Positions 46,886 to 54,975 of a stretch of 64,000 nucleotides of DNA are shown here, piece after piece. The position numbers and the translations under genes are program-made. This DNA is from Streptomyces sp. NBC_01439 (GTDB lineage: Bacteria > Actinomycetota > Actinomycetes > Streptomycetales > Streptomycetaceae). Within the stretch, counting starts at the first letter, position 1. Each line of letters begins with the position of its first letter. The stretch is taken from positions 4,903,501-4,967,500 of the forward strand of contig NZ_CP109487.1 in assembly GCF_036227605.1 (NCBI RefSeq), in the 5' to 3' direction. The notes under the pieces are model-generated. The model saw only the letters and a program-made list of their open reading frames with translations. It ran no database searches and was not told the DNA's origin.

Positions 46886-46910
46886 CCCGTACCACCGCTC
46901 CGTGAGTCGA

Positions 46911-46945
46911 GGAAGGCCGTCGCACCCCCGGTGCGACGGCCTTCC
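46911..46945 (+). terminator. terminator of the PBP gene
   Basis: A 16-bp inverted repeat GGAAGGCCGTCGCACC / GGTGCGACGGCCTTCC with a three-base loop, 25 bases past the stop, followed by CCCCCAT. It also lies just before the GT87 gene promoter. Confidence 0.88.
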
Positions 46946-46978
46946 CCCATGTTCGGTCCGGTACGGCAGGATGAGCCC

Positions 46979-48439
46979 ATGACCAAGGTGCACGAGGACA
47001 GCCCCGTACTGCCGACGCAGCAGGACGAGGTCGCCGCAGCCGGTAGTGAGCTCATCGGCGGCCCGCTCGGCCGCTACGCCCGGCTCGGCGGGCACTGGCT
47101 GGGGCCGGTCCGGGTCGTGGCGCTCATCGCCATCGGCATGTTCGCGCTCGGCATGGTCCAGAAGCTGCCCTGCTACGACTGGGCGTGGTTCCGGGGGGCG
47201 GGCTCGCAGTACACCCACGCCTGCTACTCCGACATCCCGCACCTGTACGCGGTACGGGGCTTCTCCGACAACCTGACGCCTTACTTCGACCGGCTCCCCG
47301 GCGACATGGAGTACCTGGAGTACCCGGTGCTCACCGGGCTCTTCATGGAGGTCGCCTCCTGGCTGACCCCCAGCAACGGCTCCATGCAGCACCGTGAACA
47401 GATGTACTGGATGGTCAACGCGGGCATGCTGATGGCCTGCGCGGCCGTCATCGCCGTGTGCGTCGCCCGCACCCACCGTCGCCGCCCCTGGGACGCCCTG
47501 CTCTTCGCCCTGGCGCCCGCCTTCGCCCTGACGGCGACGATCAACTGGGACCTGCTGGCCATCGCCCTGACCGCCGCCGGGATGCTCATGTGGTCCCGCG
47601 GCCGGACGGTCCTCTTCGGTGTCCTCATCGGCCTGGCCACCGCCGCCAAGCTCTACCCCGTACTGCTGCTCGGGGCGCTGTTCGTGCTCTGCTGGCGGGC
47701 CGGGAAGTGGCGTGCCTTCGCCGCCGCCGCACTCGGAGCGGCCGGAGCCTGGCTGATGGTCAACCTGCCGGTCATGCTCTTCGCGTGGGACGGCTGGAAG
47801 AAGTTCTACACCTTCAGCCAGGAACGGCCCATCGACTACGGGTCGGTGTGGCTGTTGATCTCCCAGCGCACGGGCAACTCGCTGGAGGGCGCCAACACCT
47901 ACGCGACCGGGTTGACGCTCCTGCTGTGCGGGGCCGTCGGACTGCTCACCCTGACCGCCCCGCGCCGGCCCCGCTTCGCACAGCTGGCCTTCCTCGTCGT
48001 CGCCGCCTTCATCCTGTGCAACAAGGTCTACTCGCCGCAGTACGTGCTATGGCTCATCCCGCTCGCCGCACTGGCCCGACCGCGCTGGCGGGACTTCCTG
48101 ATCTGGCAGGCCGGCGAGGTCGTGTACTTCCTCGGGATCTGGTTCTACCTCGCCTACACGGCCAGCGGTGACAAGCACCAGGGCCTGCCCGTGGAGGGCT
48201 ACCAGCTGGCGATCACCGCCCACGTGCTGACCACCCTGTACCTGTGCGCGGTCATCGTCCGGGACATCCTGATGCCCGAGCGGGACATGGTGCGCCTGGA
48301 CGGCTCGGACGACCCCTCCGGTGGCGTCCTGGACGGCGCGGAGGACGTGTTCGTGCTGTCAGACGCGGCGAGGGCGCCGCAGTACGCGACGCCCTCGGAT
48401 GGACAGCGGGTCGCCTGGGGCGCGAGCGCCCGGGACTGA
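46979..48439 (+). CDS. GT87-type polyprenyl-phosphate-dependent membrane glycosyltransferase
   Basis: A 486-residue protein with about 10-11 helices. An early luminal loop with paired acidic residues and tyrosines (GDMEYLEYPVLTGLFMEVAS) matches GT87/DUF2029 enzymes, which move mannose or related sugars from polyprenyl phosphate onto envelope glycans. Another conserved segment is FILCNKVYSPQYVLWLIPLA. ATG 46979 is preceded by AGGA. It follows the PBP gene in the same direction and converges on the racemase-fold gene. Acceptor unknown. Confidence 0.82.
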   Translation: MTKVHEDSPVLPTQQDEVAAAGSELIGGPLGRYARLGGHWLGPVRVVALIAIGMFALGMVQKLPCYDWAWFRGAGSQYTHACYSDIPHLYAVRGFSDNLTPYFDRLPGDMEYLEYPVLTGLFMEVASWLTPSNGSMQHREQMYWMVNAGMLMACAAVIAVCVARTHRRRPWDALLFALAPAFALTATINWDLLAIALTAAGMLMWSRGRTVLFGVLIGLATAAKLYPVLLLGALFVLCWRAGKWRAFAAAALGAAGAWLMVNLPVMLFAWDGWKKFYTFSQERPIDYGSVWLLISQRTGNSLEGANTYATGLTLLLCGAVGLLTLTAPRRPRFAQLAFLVVAAFILCNKVYSPQYVLWLIPLAALARPRWRDFLIWQAGEVVYFLGIWFYLAYTASGDKHQGLPVEGYQLAITAHVLTTLYLCAVIVRDILMPERDMVRLDGSDDPSGGVLDGAEDVFVLSDAARAPQYATPSDGQRVAWGASARD

Positions 48440-48449
48440 CCGGTCGGAC

Positions 48450-49481
48450 TCAGGCGTCGAGCACCCGGTCGAACTGCGTGGTGGTGTGGCGCAGGTGCGC
48501 CACCAGCTCGTCGCCGACCTTCGGCTCGGTCGCGTCCGAGGGCACGAACAGGATCGACACCTGCATGTGCGGCGGCTCCGCGAACCAGCGCTGCTTGCCC
48601 GCCCAGACGAAGGGCGAAAGGTTCCGGTTGACCGTGGCCAGACCCGCCCGGGCGACGCCCTTGGCGCGCGGCATCACGCCGTGGAGCGCCTTCGGGGCCT
48701 CCAGGCCCACCCCGTGCGAGGTACCGCCGGCGACCACGACCAGCCAGCCGTCGGACGCCGCCTTCTGCTGCCGGTAGCCGAACCGGTCGCCCTTGGCCAC
48801 GCGCGTGACGTCGAGGACCGCGCCGCGGTACTCGGTGGCCTCGTGGTCGCCCAGCCACAGCCGGGTGCCGATCCGTGCCCGGAAACGGGTCTGCGGGAAC
48901 TGCTGCTGCAGCCGTGCGAGCTCCGCGGCCCGCAGGTGGCTGACGAACATGGTGTGCAGCGGCAGGCGGGCCGCGCGCAGCCGGTCCATCCAGCCGATGA
49001 CCTCCTCGACGGCGTCCGAGCCGTCCGGGCGGTCCAGGGGCAGGTGCAGGGCGAAGCCCTCCAGCCGGACGTCCTCGATGGCGGCGTGCAGCTGGCCGAG
49101 GTCCTGCTCGGAGATGCCGTGGCGGCGCATCGAGCTCATGCACTCGATGACCACCCTGGCCCCCACCAGACCGCGTACCCCGTCGAGCGACGCGACCGAT
49201 CGGATGACCCGGTCGGGCAGCGGCACCGGGTCCTCGCCCCGTCGGAACGGGGTGAGGACGAGCAGGTCGCCGCCGAACCAGTCCTTGATGCTGGAGGCCT
49301 CGTACGTCGTACCCACGGCCAGGATGTCGGCGCCCATGCGGGTCGCCTCCTCGCAGAGCCGCTCGTGGCCGAAGCCGTAGCCGTTGCCCTTGCAGACCGG
49401 GACCAGCCCGGGGAACTGGTCCTGGATCTGCTTCTGGTGCGCACGCCAGCGCGCGGTGTCGACGTAGAGCGTGAGCGCCAT
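48450..49481 (-). CDS. alanine racemase-fold PLP protein (FemX-linked)
   Basis: A 343-residue protein with the alanine-racemase N-terminal barrel: the PLP lysine lies in LVPVCKGNGYGFGHERLCEE, and a barrel segment reads EGFALHLPLD. The C-terminal domain is shorter and lacks the usual catalytic-tyrosine context, so racemase activity is uncertain; the family is regularly found beside FemX in Streptomyces. It ends 10 bases from the convergent GT87 gene, starts 76 bases downstream of femX, and probably shares its transcript. A role in peptidoglycan side-chain supply is inferred. Confidence 0.8.
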   Translation of the reverse strand: MALTLYVDTARWRAHQKQIQDQFPGLVPVCKGNGYGFGHERLCEEATRMGADILAVGTTYEASSIKDWFGGDLLVLTPFRRGEDPVPLPDRVIRSVASLDGVRGLVGARVVIECMSSMRRHGISEQDLGQLHAAIEDVRLEGFALHLPLDRPDGSDAVEEVIGWMDRLRAARLPLHTMFVSHLRAAELARLQQQFPQTRFRARIGTRLWLGDHEATEYRGAVLDVTRVAKGDRFGYRQQKAASDGWLVVVAGGTSHGVGLEAPKALHGVMPRAKGVARAGLATVNRNLSPFVWAGKQRWFAEPPHMQVSILFVPSDATEPKVGDELVAHLRHTTTQFDRVLDA

Positions 49482-49557
49482 GCCCGTCCGGAACCTCTCC
49501 TGAGAAGCTGCGTGGTGCAGCGGTGCTGTGTGTACGTGTGGGGCGGGGTGGAGCCGG

Positions 49558-50676
49558 TCAGCGGCGCGACATGTAGATGTCGAGGGCCTTGTGCAGCATC
49601 TTGTTGAGCGGGAAGTCCCACTCGCCGACGTACTCCACGGCCTCGCCGCCGGTACCGACCTTGAACTGGATCAGACCGAACAGGTGATTGTTCTCGTCCA
49701 GCGTGTCAGAAATGCCGCGCAGGTCATACACGCTTGCGCCGAGCGCGTACGAGTCGCGCAGCATGCGCCACTGCATCGCGTTCGAGGGGCGGACCTCGCG
49801 CTTGTGGTTGGCGGAGGCGCCGTACGAGTACCAGACGTGCTGGCCGACGGTGAGCATCGTGGCGGCGGCCAGCGGCTCTCCCTCGTGCGTGGCGATGTAC
49901 AGGCGCATCCGGTTGGGGTCCTCGGAGTTGAGGGCCGTCCACTGGCGCTGGAAGTAGCTGAGGGGGCGCGGGCGGAACTTGTCGCGCTCGGCCGTGATCT
50001 CGTACAGGTGCTGCCAGGTCGACAGGTCGTCGTAGCCGCCCTGGACGACCTCGACACCGGCCTTCTCGGCCTTCTTGATGTTGCGGCGCCACAGCTGGTT
50101 GAAGCCCTTGAGGACGTCGTCCAGCGAGCGGTTGGCAAGCGGTACCTGGAAGACGTAGCGCGGCTGGACGTCGCCGAAGCCGGCGCCGCCGTCCTCGGCC
50201 TGCTGCCAGCCCATGCGGCGCAGCTTGTCCGACACCTCGAAGGCGCGGGGCTCGATGACCGAGGCCTCCACGTCGCGCAGGCGCTTCACGTTCGGGTCCT
50301 GGATACCGGCCTTGATGGCGGTCGAGTTCCAGCGGCGGATGACGACGGGCGGACCCATCTTCACGGTGAAGGCGCCCTGCTGCTTGAGGTGGGCCAGCAT
50401 CGGCTGGAGCCATTCCTCCAAGTTCGGGGCGTACCAGTTGATGACCGGCCCCTCGGGGAGGTACGCGAGGTAGCGCTTCACCTTGGGCAGCTGGCGGTAC
50501 AACACGAGGGCCGCTCCGACGAGTTCGTCGGACTCGTTGAACCATCCGAGGTTCTCGGAACGCCACTCGTTCTTCACGTCGGCCCACGCCGGGACCTGGC
50601 AGTGGCTCGCCGAGGGCAGGCTCTGGAGGTAACCCAGATGCTGCTCTCGGCTGATGGTCCTCAGGGACAGGCTCAT
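49558..50676 (-). CDS. femX: FemX-type lipid II glycyltransferase
   Basis: A 372-residue FemABX protein built from two GNAT folds with a helical insertion (RRNIKKAEKAGVEVVQGGYD region). In Streptomyces coelicolor FemX adds the first glycine to lipid II using Gly-tRNA. Diagnostic stretches: SASHCQVPAWADVKNEWRSE, GPVINWYAP, and C-terminal WYSYGASANHKREVRPSNAM and LFGLIQFKVGTGGE. ATG 50676 with GGAG nearby. Location between a racemase-fold gene and rpsF matches other streptomycetes. Confidence 0.9.
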   Translation of the reverse strand: MSLSLRTISREQHLGYLQSLPSASHCQVPAWADVKNEWRSENLGWFNESDELVGAALVLYRQLPKVKRYLAYLPEGPVINWYAPNLEEWLQPMLAHLKQQGAFTVKMGPPVVIRRWNSTAIKAGIQDPNVKRLRDVEASVIEPRAFEVSDKLRRMGWQQAEDGGAGFGDVQPRYVFQVPLANRSLDDVLKGFNQLWRRNIKKAEKAGVEVVQGGYDDLSTWQHLYEITAERDKFRPRPLSYFQRQWTALNSEDPNRMRLYIATHEGEPLAAATMLTVGQHVWYSYGASANHKREVRPSNAMQWRMLRDSYALGASVYDLRGISDTLDENNHLFGLIQFKVGTGGEAVEYVGEWDFPLNKMLHKALDIYMSRR

Positions 50677-50817
50677 GCGGGGCGTCTCCTCCGGCGGCTT
50701 CGCTGCTATGGCGCGAAGCCTACTGCGACAGGGGCGCCACCCTTCTGGGGGACGGGCCGTGGGCCCGGACCGGTGCGTGGCCGGCGCCCTGCCGAGGAGG
50801 TGTCCCGGTCAGCCCGG

Positions 50818-51120
50818 TCATCCGCCGAAGAGGCCGCCGTGGAACATGCCGAGGTAGAAGCCGATGGCAGACGCGCCAAGGCCGATGATCAGCGCGAAGC
50901 GCTCGCGTGTCGTGACGGAGACGAACTGTCCGTACGCGCCGGTGAGGATTCCGATCAGCCCGGCCCACGAGCTGATCAGGTGAAGGTTGTGGAAGAAGGC
51001 CGTGACGAACGCCACGGCGCCGAGGGTCAGAGTGACCGCCATCAGGGTGTCCTGCAGCGGATGGGGCTTGCCGTCGGTGGAGAGCAGCGAGATCTGAGGG
51101 GGCCGCATTGCCTGTGCCAT
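50818..51120 (-). CDS. small three-helix membrane protein
   Basis: A 100-residue protein with three predicted helices ([54 protein letters not shown]). ATG 51120 has AGGAGG about 10 bases upstream. It lies between femX and rpsF on the minus strand, a position held by similar small proteins in streptomycetes. Function unknown. Confidence 0.85.
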   Translation of the reverse strand: MAQAMRPPQISLLSTDGKPHPLQDTLMAVTLTLGAVAFVTAFFHNLHLISSWAGLIGILTGAYGQFVSVTTRERFALIIGLGASAIGFYLGMFHGGLFGG

Positions 51121-51261
51121 CGGAAGGGCACCTCCTGGCTGAAGCTGGCGGTGCTGCGGGCTGCCTCCGGCAAGGGGCCGAGGGCATAGCACCGAGCACA
51201 CCCGATGGATACAGATTGTGGCCCTCTCCCGCCGGATTTCAACCGGAAGGACGCGAGCAGG

Positions 51262-51371
51262 TAGTCTGTACAGCTGCGCGGTGTCTGCTCTGCGGACGCC
51301 GTGCTCACGCATCACGACCCTCCTGCCACGGAACGACCGTGGCCGCTGAGTCCAAAGGAGGTGGGTTCCAC
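51262..51371 (+). promoter_or_regulatory. rpsF promoter and leader with hairpin
   Basis: TAGTCT (51262-51267) is a -10 candidate. The following leader of about 100 bases includes a CCACGG/CCGTGG hairpin (51326-51342) with an ACCG loop side before a perfect AAAGGAGGTG site. rpsF leaders of many bacteria bind S6:S18; this hairpin is only a candidate. Confidence 0.35.
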
Positions 51372-51662
51372 ATGCGTCACTACGAAGTGATGGTCATCCT
51401 CGACCCCGATCTCGAGGAGCGCGCTGTCTCCCCGCTGATCGAGAACTTCCTCTCCGTCGTCCGTGAGGGCAACGGAAAGGTCGAGAAGGTCGACACCTGG
51501 GGCCGTCGTCGTCTCGCTTACGAGATCAAGAAGAAGCCCGAGGGCATCTACTCGGTCATCGACCTCCAGGCCGAGCCTGCGGTCGTCAAGGAGCTTGACC
51601 GACAGATGAACCTGAACGAGTCGGTTCTCCGGACCAAGGTCCTTCGCCCCGAGACCCACTGA
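51372..51662 (+). CDS. rpsF: 30S ribosomal protein S6
   Basis: A 96-residue S6: [20 protein letters not shown] at the start and [20 protein letters not shown] in the middle. It binds the central domain of 16S rRNA with S18, encoded two genes downstream. AAAGGAGGTG lies eight bases upstream of ATG 51372. First gene of the rpsF-ssb-rpsR-rplI operon. Confidence 0.98.
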   Translation: MRHYEVMVILDPDLEERAVSPLIENFLSVVREGNGKVEKVDTWGRRRLAYEIKKKPEGIYSVIDLQAEPAVVKELDRQMNLNESVLRTKVLRPETH

Positions 51663-51734
51663 ACTTCGGTTCAGCGGTAATCGGGATCGAGTAGCACAGC
51701 AGCCCAGCAGCAATCCCCGCCGAGAGGTTCATCC

Positions 51735-52328
51735 ATGGCAGGCGAGACCGTCATCACGGTCGTCGGCAATCTCGTCGACGACCCCGAGCTGCGCTTCACC
51801 CCCTCGGGTGCGGCGGTCGCGAAGTTCCGTGTCGCGTCCACCCCCCGCACCTTCGACCGTCAGACCAATGAGTGGAAGGACGGCGAGAGCCTGTTCCTGA
51901 CCTGCTCGGTGTGGCGGCAGGCGGCGGAGAACGTCGCCGAGTCCCTTCAGCGAGGCATGCGCGTCATCGTGCAGGGCCGGCTGAGGCAGCGGTCGTACGA
52001 GGACCGTGAGGGTGTCAAGCGCACGGTCTACGAGCTGGACGTCGAGGAAGTCGGCCCCAGCCTGAAGAACGCCACGGCCAAGGTCGCCAAGACCACCGGT
52101 CGCGGTGGCCAGGGTGGGTACGGCGGCGGTCAGCAGCAGGGCGGCGGCGGTGGCAACTGGGGCGGAGCCCCCGGTGGCCAGCAGCAGGGCGGCGGAGCTC
52201 CCTCCGACGACCCGTGGGCGTCCAGCGCGCCGGCCGGTGGCCAGCAGCAGCAGGGCGGCGGCGGGGGCGGTTGGGGCGGAAGCTCTGGCGGCTCCGGCGG
52301 TGGCTACTCGGACGAGCCGCCCTTCTAG
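51735..52328 (+). CDS. ssb: single-stranded DNA-binding protein
   Basis: A 197-residue SSB. The OB fold (about 1-110: [40 protein letters not shown]) is followed by a long Gly/Gln-rich linker and the acidic tip DEPPF that docks replication and repair enzymes. Linker repeats of GGQQQGGG are typical of actinobacteria. It is the second gene of the operon, 72 bases after rpsF. Confidence 0.97.
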   Translation: MAGETVITVVGNLVDDPELRFTPSGAAVAKFRVASTPRTFDRQTNEWKDGESLFLTCSVWRQAAENVAESLQRGMRVIVQGRLRQRSYEDREGVKRTVYELDVEEVGPSLKNATAKVAKTTGRGGQGGYGGGQQQGGGGGNWGGAPGGQQQGGGAPSDDPWASSAPAGGQQQQGGGGGGWGGSSGGSGGGYSDEPPF

Positions 52329-52371
52329 GGCAGCTCGCATCCCCACTTCTTGATCACACAGGAGAGACACA

Positions 52372-52608
52372 ATGGCGAAGCCGCCTGTGCGCAAGCCTAA
52401 GAAGAAGGTCTGCGCATTCTGCAAGGACAAGACCGCGTACGTGGACTACAAGGACACGAACATGCTGCGGAAGTTCATTTCCGACCGTGGCAAGATCCGT
52501 GCCCGCCGCGTTACCGGCAACTGCACGCAGCACCAGCGTGACGTCGCCACGGCCGTCAAGAACAGCCGTGAGATGGCGCTGCTGCCCTACACGTCCACCG
52601 CGCGATAA
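52372..52608 (+). CDS. rpsR: 30S ribosomal protein S18 (cysteine-containing form)
   Basis: A 78-residue S18: [20 protein letters not shown], then [20 protein letters not shown]. The Cys pair CAFC plus the later Cys mark the zinc-binding (C+) paralogue; streptomycetes usually carry a second, zinc-independent copy elsewhere that is made under zinc limitation. It follows ssb by 43 bases. Confidence 0.97.
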   Translation: MAKPPVRKPKKKVCAFCKDKTAYVDYKDTNMLRKFISDRGKIRARRVTGNCTQHQRDVATAVKNSREMALLPYTSTAR

Positions 52609-52626
52609 GGAAAGGGTGACCGACTA

Positions 52627-53073
52627 ATGAAGATCATCCTGACCCACGAGGTTTCTGGCCTCGGTGCCGCCGGCGATGTCGTCGACGTCAAGGACGGTTA
52701 CGCTCGCAACTACCTGGTCCCGCGTGGTTTCGCGATCCGCTGGACCAAGGGTGGCGAGAAGGACGTGGCGCAGATCCGCCGCGCCCGCAAGATCCACGAG
52801 ATCGCGACCATCGAGCAGGCCAACGAGGTCAAGGCCAAGCTCGAGGGTGTGAAGGTCCGTCTGGCCACCCGCGCGGGTGACGCCGGTCGTCTCTTCGGTT
52901 CCGTGACCCCGGCCGACATCGCCACGGCGATCGAGTCCTCGGGTGGCCCGAAGGTCGACAAGCGCCGCGTGGAGCTCGGCTCCCCGATCAAGACCCTCGG
53001 TTCGTACCAGGTCTCCGTGCGTCTGCACGCCGACGTGGCCGCGAACGTGGGCATCGAGGTCGTCGCCGCCTAA
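52627..53073 (+). CDS. rplI: 50S ribosomal protein L9
   Basis: A 148-residue L9 with the N-terminal rRNA-binding lobe ([33 protein letters not shown]), the long connecting helix ([20 protein letters not shown]) and the C-terminal lobe ending VEVVAA-like. Last gene of the operon, 18 bases after rpsR and ahead of a strong terminator. Confidence 0.98.
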   Translation: MKIILTHEVSGLGAAGDVVDVKDGYARNYLVPRGFAIRWTKGGEKDVAQIRRARKIHEIATIEQANEVKAKLEGVKVRLATRAGDAGRLFGSVTPADIATAIESSGGPKVDKRRVELGSPIKTLGSYQVSVRLHADVAANVGIEVVAA

Positions 53074-53083
53074 GGGCTGCGCT

Positions 53084-53118
53084 CGAAGGGCCGCACCCCA
53101 TGGGGGTGCGGCCCTTCG
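53084..53118 (+). terminator. terminator of the rpsF-rplI operon
   Basis: A 16-bp perfect stem CGAAGGGCCGCACCCC / GGGGTGCGGCCCTTCG with loop ATG, 10 bases after the rplI stop. Confidence 0.92.
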
Positions 53119-53133
53119 TCGTTGTTCGGCGGT

Positions 53134-53147
53134 GTTTCACGTGAAAC
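53134..53147. promoter_or_regulatory. parS site between rplI and MATE gene
   Basis: Perfect GTTTCACGTGAAAC, 35 bases from the next parS. Confidence 0.96.
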
Positions 53148-53160
53148 GCGCTGGTGCCGG

Positions 53161-53190
53161 CCCGTGGTGTTTCACGTGAAACACCACGGG
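53161..53190. terminator. 30-bp perfect palindrome centred on parS
   Basis: Arms CCCGTGGTGTTTCAC and complement, centre 53175/53176, 13 bases beyond the MATE stop. The GC-rich outer arms with the parS core would form a hairpin ending the minus-strand MATE transcript. Confidence 0.8.
53169..53182. promoter_or_regulatory. parS site in MATE 3' region
   Basis: Perfect TGTTTCACGTGAAACA, core of the 30-bp palindrome. Confidence 0.96.
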
Positions 53191-53203
53191 GTCCGGCGGC
53201 GTG

Positions 53204-54541
53204 CTAGCGGGTGGCTCCCGAGACCAGCCACCGTCCCGATCCGGCGCGCAGCCGGAGGGTGATCATTCGGACCACCATCATCAGCGTCATGGCCCACCAG
53301 AGCGCCGTGACGCCGCCTCCGAGGATCGGCACGAGCAGTGCGGCCGGGGCGAAGGCGGCCAACGTCAGGAGCATGGCCCGGGCCAGGTAGCGGCCGTCAC
53401 CGGCGCCCATCAGGACCCCGTCGAGTACGAAGACGATGCCGGAGACGGGCTGGGAGAGGGCCACGACCAGGAGGGCCGGCAGCAGGGCGGCCTCGACGGC
53501 CGGATCGCTGGTGAACAGCGGGATGAACACCGGGCGGGCCAGGACGACGAGCAGGCCGAGTGCGACGCCCGAGACGATCCCCCACTGCACCATGCGGCGG
53601 CAGACGGCCTTGGCGCCGTCGGTGTCGCCCGCGCCCAGGTAGCGGCCGATGATCGCCTGCCCGGCGATCGCTATGGCGTCCAGGGCGAAGGCGAGCAGGC
53701 TCCACAGGGAGAGCAGGATCTGGTGGGCGGCGATGTCGGCGTCGCCGAGCCGGGCGGCCACGGCGGTGGCGATCATCAGGATCGCGCGCAGCGACAGGGT
53801 GCGGACCAGCAGTGGAGCACCCGCCTGGGCGCAGGCCCGGATGCCCGAGGGGTCGGGGCGCAGCGAGGCTCCGTGGCGCCGGGCGCCGCGGACGACCACG
53901 ACGAGGTAGGCGGCGGCCATGGCGCACTGGGCGATGACCGTGCCCCAGGCGGAGCCGGCGATGCCGAGCCCCGCACCGTAGACCAGGGCGACGTTCAGGC
54001 CCGCGTTGAGGGCGAAGCCGCCGATGGCGACGTAGAGCGGCGTACGGGTGTCCTGGAGGCCGCGGATGACCCCGGTGGCGGCCAGGACCATGAGCATGGC
54101 CGGGATGCCGAGGGCGGAGATCCGCAGATAGGTGATCGCGTACGGGGCGACCGCGTCGGAGGCCCCGAAGAGCGAGACCAGTGAGGGGGTCGCGGGAAGC
54201 ACGACGGCGACGACGGCCGCGCCCAGTAGGAGGGCGAGCCAGATGCCGTCGATCCCCTGTCGGATGGCTGCCTGGAGGTCTCCTGCGCCGACGAGGCGGG
54301 AGACGGCCGCGGTGGTGGCGTAGGCGAGGAAGACGAAGACGCTCACGGCGGTGGTGAGTACCGCGGCGGCGATGCCGAGACCGGCCAGTTGGGGGGTTCC
54401 GAGGTGTCCCACGATGGCGCTGTCGGCCATCACGAAGAGGGGCTCGGCGACGAGTGCGCCGAAGGCAGGGAGAGCGAGTGCGAAGATCTCTCGGTCGTGC
54501 CGTCCCGGCCCTGCCTTGGGTGCTGCGACAGCCTGTGTCAT
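53204..54541 (-). CDS. MATE-family efflux transporter (DinF type)
   Basis: A 445-residue, 12-helix cation-coupled exporter. The N-half starts EIFALALPAFGALVAEPLFV, MADSAIVGHLGTPQLAGLGI; the C-half repeats the pattern (LRAILMIATAVAARLGDADI, AAHQILLSLWSLLAFALDAI). The internal twofold relation is typical of MATE. Its ATG at 54541 is divergent from dnaB across a gap rich in DnaA boxes. Substrate unknown; drugs or metabolites likely. Confidence 0.92.
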   Translation of the reverse strand: MTQAVAAPKAGPGRHDREIFALALPAFGALVAEPLFVMADSAIVGHLGTPQLAGLGIAAAVLTTAVSVFVFLAYATTAAVSRLVGAGDLQAAIRQGIDGIWLALLLGAAVVAVVLPATPSLVSLFGASDAVAPYAITYLRISALGIPAMLMVLAATGVIRGLQDTRTPLYVAIGGFALNAGLNVALVYGAGLGIAGSAWGTVIAQCAMAAAYLVVVVRGARRHGASLRPDPSGIRACAQAGAPLLVRTLSLRAILMIATAVAARLGDADIAAHQILLSLWSLLAFALDAIAIAGQAIIGRYLGAGDTDGAKAVCRRMVQWGIVSGVALGLLVVLARPVFIPLFTSDPAVEAALLPALLVVALSQPVSGIVFVLDGVLMGAGDGRYLARAMLLTLAAFAPAALLVPILGGGVTALWWAMTLMMVVRMITLRLRAGSGRWLVSGATR

Positions 54542-54975
54542 GCGCTCAATCTAATCTTCCACAGGTAATGGATGCAACTACCTTTGGATCCTTACTGATG
54601 CGTTGACTTGGGCGTTCCTCACACCTCGTTGGAGGCGATCTTGAGGCAGTGTCCAAGAATTTTCTCCACCGCCGCCCCTGGGGGAGGAAAGCCCAGGTCA
54701 GATGGGGTAACCGGGTGGCGCGGGTGATTTTGTCCACAGCGTCATCCCCCGGTCCGTACACAGCTTCCGGCGAGTTACCCACAGCATTGGCGCCGTCATC
54801 CACATGTCATCCACACAGCCTGTGGATAACAAGATTGGCTGACGCCGCTCTCGGGCCTACCGTGGTTCGTTGCCCGACTCGCCGACAGCGGATTCGGGTG
54901 CCCCAAATGTCAGAGCCGTGTCGTAGAAAGAGTGACACGGCGAGGTCCGCGTTGCGGACGGGAGGAGGCGGCCCG
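54542..54975. promoter_or_regulatory. MATE-dnaB divergent region with DnaA-box cluster
   Basis: A 434-base gap. Between 54730 and 54829 lie TTGTCCACA (54730, perfect), TTACCCACA (54775), TCATCCACA (54796 and 54807) and TGTGGATAA (54821, reverse of the enteric consensus TTATCCACA). The boxes are 147-246 bases before the dnaB start. No other gene is seen. Confidence 0.75.

Noticed and set aside
51326..51342. Definite S6:S18-binding leader RNA
   Set aside because: The hairpin is short and the CCG bulge arrangement could not be confirmed by eye, so it is listed only as a candidate within the rpsF leader.
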